A stretch of DNA of 64,000 bases from contig VXBP01007146.1 of assembly GCA_013400115.1 (NCBI GenBank), forward strand, positions 434,195 through 498,194, in the 5' to 3' direction. Source of the DNA: Rhinopomastus cyanomelas (lineage: Eukaryota > Chordata > Aves > Bucerotiformes > Rhinopomastidae). A program made the position numbers and the translations under genes. Position 1 is the first letter of the stretch, and each line of letters opens with the position of its first letter. The notes under the pieces are model-generated. The model was not told where the DNA came from and made no database searches. It saw only the letters and a list, made by a program, of their open reading frames with translations. This document shows, piece by piece, positions 61,881 to 64,000 of the stretch.

Positions 61881-62240
61881 TTCTTCCTACCTTCACCAAA
61901 AAGTTGCCAGTTTTCTACCCAAGTCCAAGGGATTTCCTCTCTCTGTAGGTTACAAGATTCCCTGGTGCTAAAATCCTCTTGAGAACACCACACGCTGTCT
62001 ACAAACAGTGGATCAAGCCCACGTTGTCGTAGATTACTGTGACATTTTCAGTTGTTTGGGACACAAAATCTGCCTCTTCTGGTTCTCTGGAACACAAGAG
62101 AATCTTGTTTTCTTCTGTTGCTTCAGTACTTGAGTGGTGCTTCCAAGTTCATGAATCTCTTGCATGTTACAGCCAAAAGTCAAGTCACAAACCTGTCACA
62201 CAGATGGAACCATCAATCACAATATCCCTGTTGTTCCTAT
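61881..62240. other. Unique DNA, nothing recognised
   Basis: No feature recognised. Confidence 0.35.
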
Positions 62241-62515
62241 AAATCATAGACTCATCCTGGCTGGAAAGGACCTCCAGGATCAGCAAGTCCAGCTCTCATC
62301 CCAACAGCTCCATAACCCCTAGGCCATGACCTCAAGTGCTCTAGCACAAGGACTCCACCACATCCCTGGGCAGCCTGTTCCGGTGCCCAACTACTCTGTC
62401 AGCAAAGAACTTCTTCCCAAGATCCAATCTAAACCTCCCCTGATGCAACTTGAGGCCGTTTCCCCATGTCATTAGTGATTTGGGAGAAGAGACCAGCACC
62501 AGCCTCGCTACAACA
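62241..62515 (-). mobile_element. CR1 3' end, 275 bp
   Basis: 'aaatcatagactcatcctgg' then 'ctggaaaggacctccaggat', to 'gagaccagcaccagcctcgc'. Same subfamily as copy A at 26801. Confidence 0.93.
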
Positions 62516-62656
62516 ATATCTTTAATGGGAGAAACTGAGTCTAGACAGAAAAAACCCAGAACACAAGTGTTTCTACATCCTGATCCTCCACTCACCTATG
62601 CCGGAAGGCTACTAGATTTGGGTTGCTACCACCAGTCACATTGTCAAACCTGACAA

Positions 62657-62988
62657 GCTTGACCTCATTAATGTCTACAGATATGTGAGGGGTGCATGTC
62701 AGGAGGATGGAGCTAGGCTCTTCCCAGTGGCATCCATTGGTAGGAAAAGGGGCAATGGGTGTGAGCTGGAACATAGAAGGTTCCATACAAATATTAGAAG
62801 GAACTTCACAGTGAAAGTGACAGAGCACTGGAAGGGGCTGCCCAGGGGGTTGTGGAGTCTCCTTCTCTGGAGATGTTTAAAACCCATCTGGACAAGTTCC
62901 TGTGTGACTTGGTTTAGGTGATCCTGCTGTGGCAGGGGGATTGGATCTTTTGAGGTCCCTTCTAATCCCTAATAATTCTATGATTCTA
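62657..62988 (+). mobile_element. CR1 3' end, 332 bp
   Basis: 'cttgacctcattaatgtcta' to 'ccctaataattctatgattc'. Full tail retained. Confidence 0.95.
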
Positions 62989-64000
62989 GAACAGCTGATA
63001 TGTCTACCTACTGCACACATTCTCTATCACAGGTCACTTTCTGTTGCCAAACTGCTAATGAAGTTCCTCACAGAGGTCAGAGGAGAGGTTCTGACCCCTC
63101 TTTACATGGTTCCCTAGTTTCAGGAAGGTCAATGTATGAGGGAAGCACAAGGTCTGGGTTTCCACTGATCTGTCAATCCCAGTCAAGGCTTATCTACTGC
63201 ACTCCTGGAAGGACTTCGAAGACAAACCACCTAGACTACCCATCAGCTGCGGTGTCTGATACAAGCTATCTCACTGCAAGGAACGAGCTGGGGGTAACCA
63301 GCTCTTGCACCCCAATGCGGGTACCAAGGAGATCGGCATCACCGAAACCTTCCATGCTGACAAGCAACAAAAAAATCCCACTAGAAAAAAAAAATCCCAC
63401 AGCTTGCTTAGACAAACAAATCATCATATGACTGGAAAAGGCAGAGAACAAGCAAGAAATAGTTGGGCTGTGGGGTTTTCTTCACAGCCAGGAGCTGGGG
63501 GCACCCCTGGCACAACGCATGGCAGACGGGAAGACAGCAGGAAGGAACCCAAAAGGAGCTGATCTCCACTAAAGTGGGTATTTTGTGCTGCAATGATCCT
63601 TCAGGCTCTGGCTGCCTGTCGGGGAAACCCGAGTGGCATCACCGCAGCCAAGAGAGAAAGGGATGGAGCGGGGCTTTGCTTTGGCCAAACAGGCTTTTGT
63701 CTCCTCTCGCAGCAGCTCCGGGCTGCTTCGATTTATTTAGAGAAACGGGGGAGAAAACACAGAAAGATTCTCTCTCCCTTCACCCCCAGTTTCAGAAGTC
63801 TTGTGTCGCCTGGGGTGGGAGGTAGAAGGGAGCGGGGCGGGGGGGCAGGGTTAGCCCGAGCCACTGGGGTTGGAAATGACTCACTCGGCAGCTTCACAGA
63901 GCCTCAGGGGCTATTTTTGATGTATTTTTGTTTTGTTTTTTTTTAAAAAGAAGAACTTAACCAGCTTTTCCGTGCTTCGCTTCATGAGACAACTCCGGGT
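62989..64000. other. Right end, unique DNA with a GC-rich segment
   Basis: No exon recognised. The GC content rises near 63800-63860 ('gagcggggcgggggggcagg', GC-box-like), followed by an AP-1 consensus TGACTCA at 63877-63883. This could be a regulatory element of PRR5L or a neighbour; nothing else supports it. Confidence 0.3.

Overview
The window is vertebrate, almost certainly avian, nuclear DNA. It holds three conserved immune and signalling genes in a syntenic block: RAG1 (minus strand, 4098-7208), TRAF6 (plus strand, coding exons 22888-32426) and PRR5L/Protor-2 (minus strand, coding exons 38479-55927). This is the PRR5L-TRAF6-RAG1 order of the human chromosome 11 block, seen in reverse. 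RAG2, normally convergent with RAG1, should lie just left of base 1; no RAG2 coding sequence is visible here.

Layout. 1-4097: flank and probable RAG1 3' UTR with CR1 copies and a 30-bp minisatellite. 4098-7234: the single large RAG1 coding exon. 7235-15400: RAG1 intron/upstream DNA and the divergent RAG1-TRAF6 spacer. 15400-15600: CpG-rich probable TRAF6 promoter and first noncoding exon. 22858-32426: six TRAF6 coding exons (543 aa), followed by a probable 2.8-kb 3' UTR. 36900-38478: probable PRR5L 3' UTR. 38479-55927: eight PRR5L coding exons (366 aa). 55928-64000: 5' part of PRR5L or its upstream flank, with no recognised exon. All three reading frames assemble without frameshift or internal stop, so the genes look intact.

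Between exons the dominant feature is the CR1 LINE. I recognise more than 60 pieces in both orientations, mostly 5'-truncated 3' ends of 50-750 bp from at least four subfamilies, some nested inside each other. By hand tally they cover roughly a quarter of the window. That is far above the usual 5-10% of bird genomes. The most frequent type has a tail reading 'gaggtcccttccaatcccta'. Such a load suggests a lineage with a CR1 burst (woodpeckers and relatives, or hornbills/hoopoes); this is an inference from repeat density, not a species identification. Most short open frames here are translations of CR1 ORF2 ends.

Functionally the genes are separate: RAG1 is the V(D)J recombinase catalytic subunit, TRAF6 a K63 ubiquitin ligase of TLR/IL-1R/TNFR signalling, and PRR5L an mTORC2-associated protein. 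I found no undescribed gene system. The points most worth checking are a GC-AG intron in PRR5L, a homogeneous minisatellite born inside a CR1 copy, three nested CR1 insertions, an extended linker in TRAF6, and a CR1 copy abutting a CTCF/ETS-like promoter.
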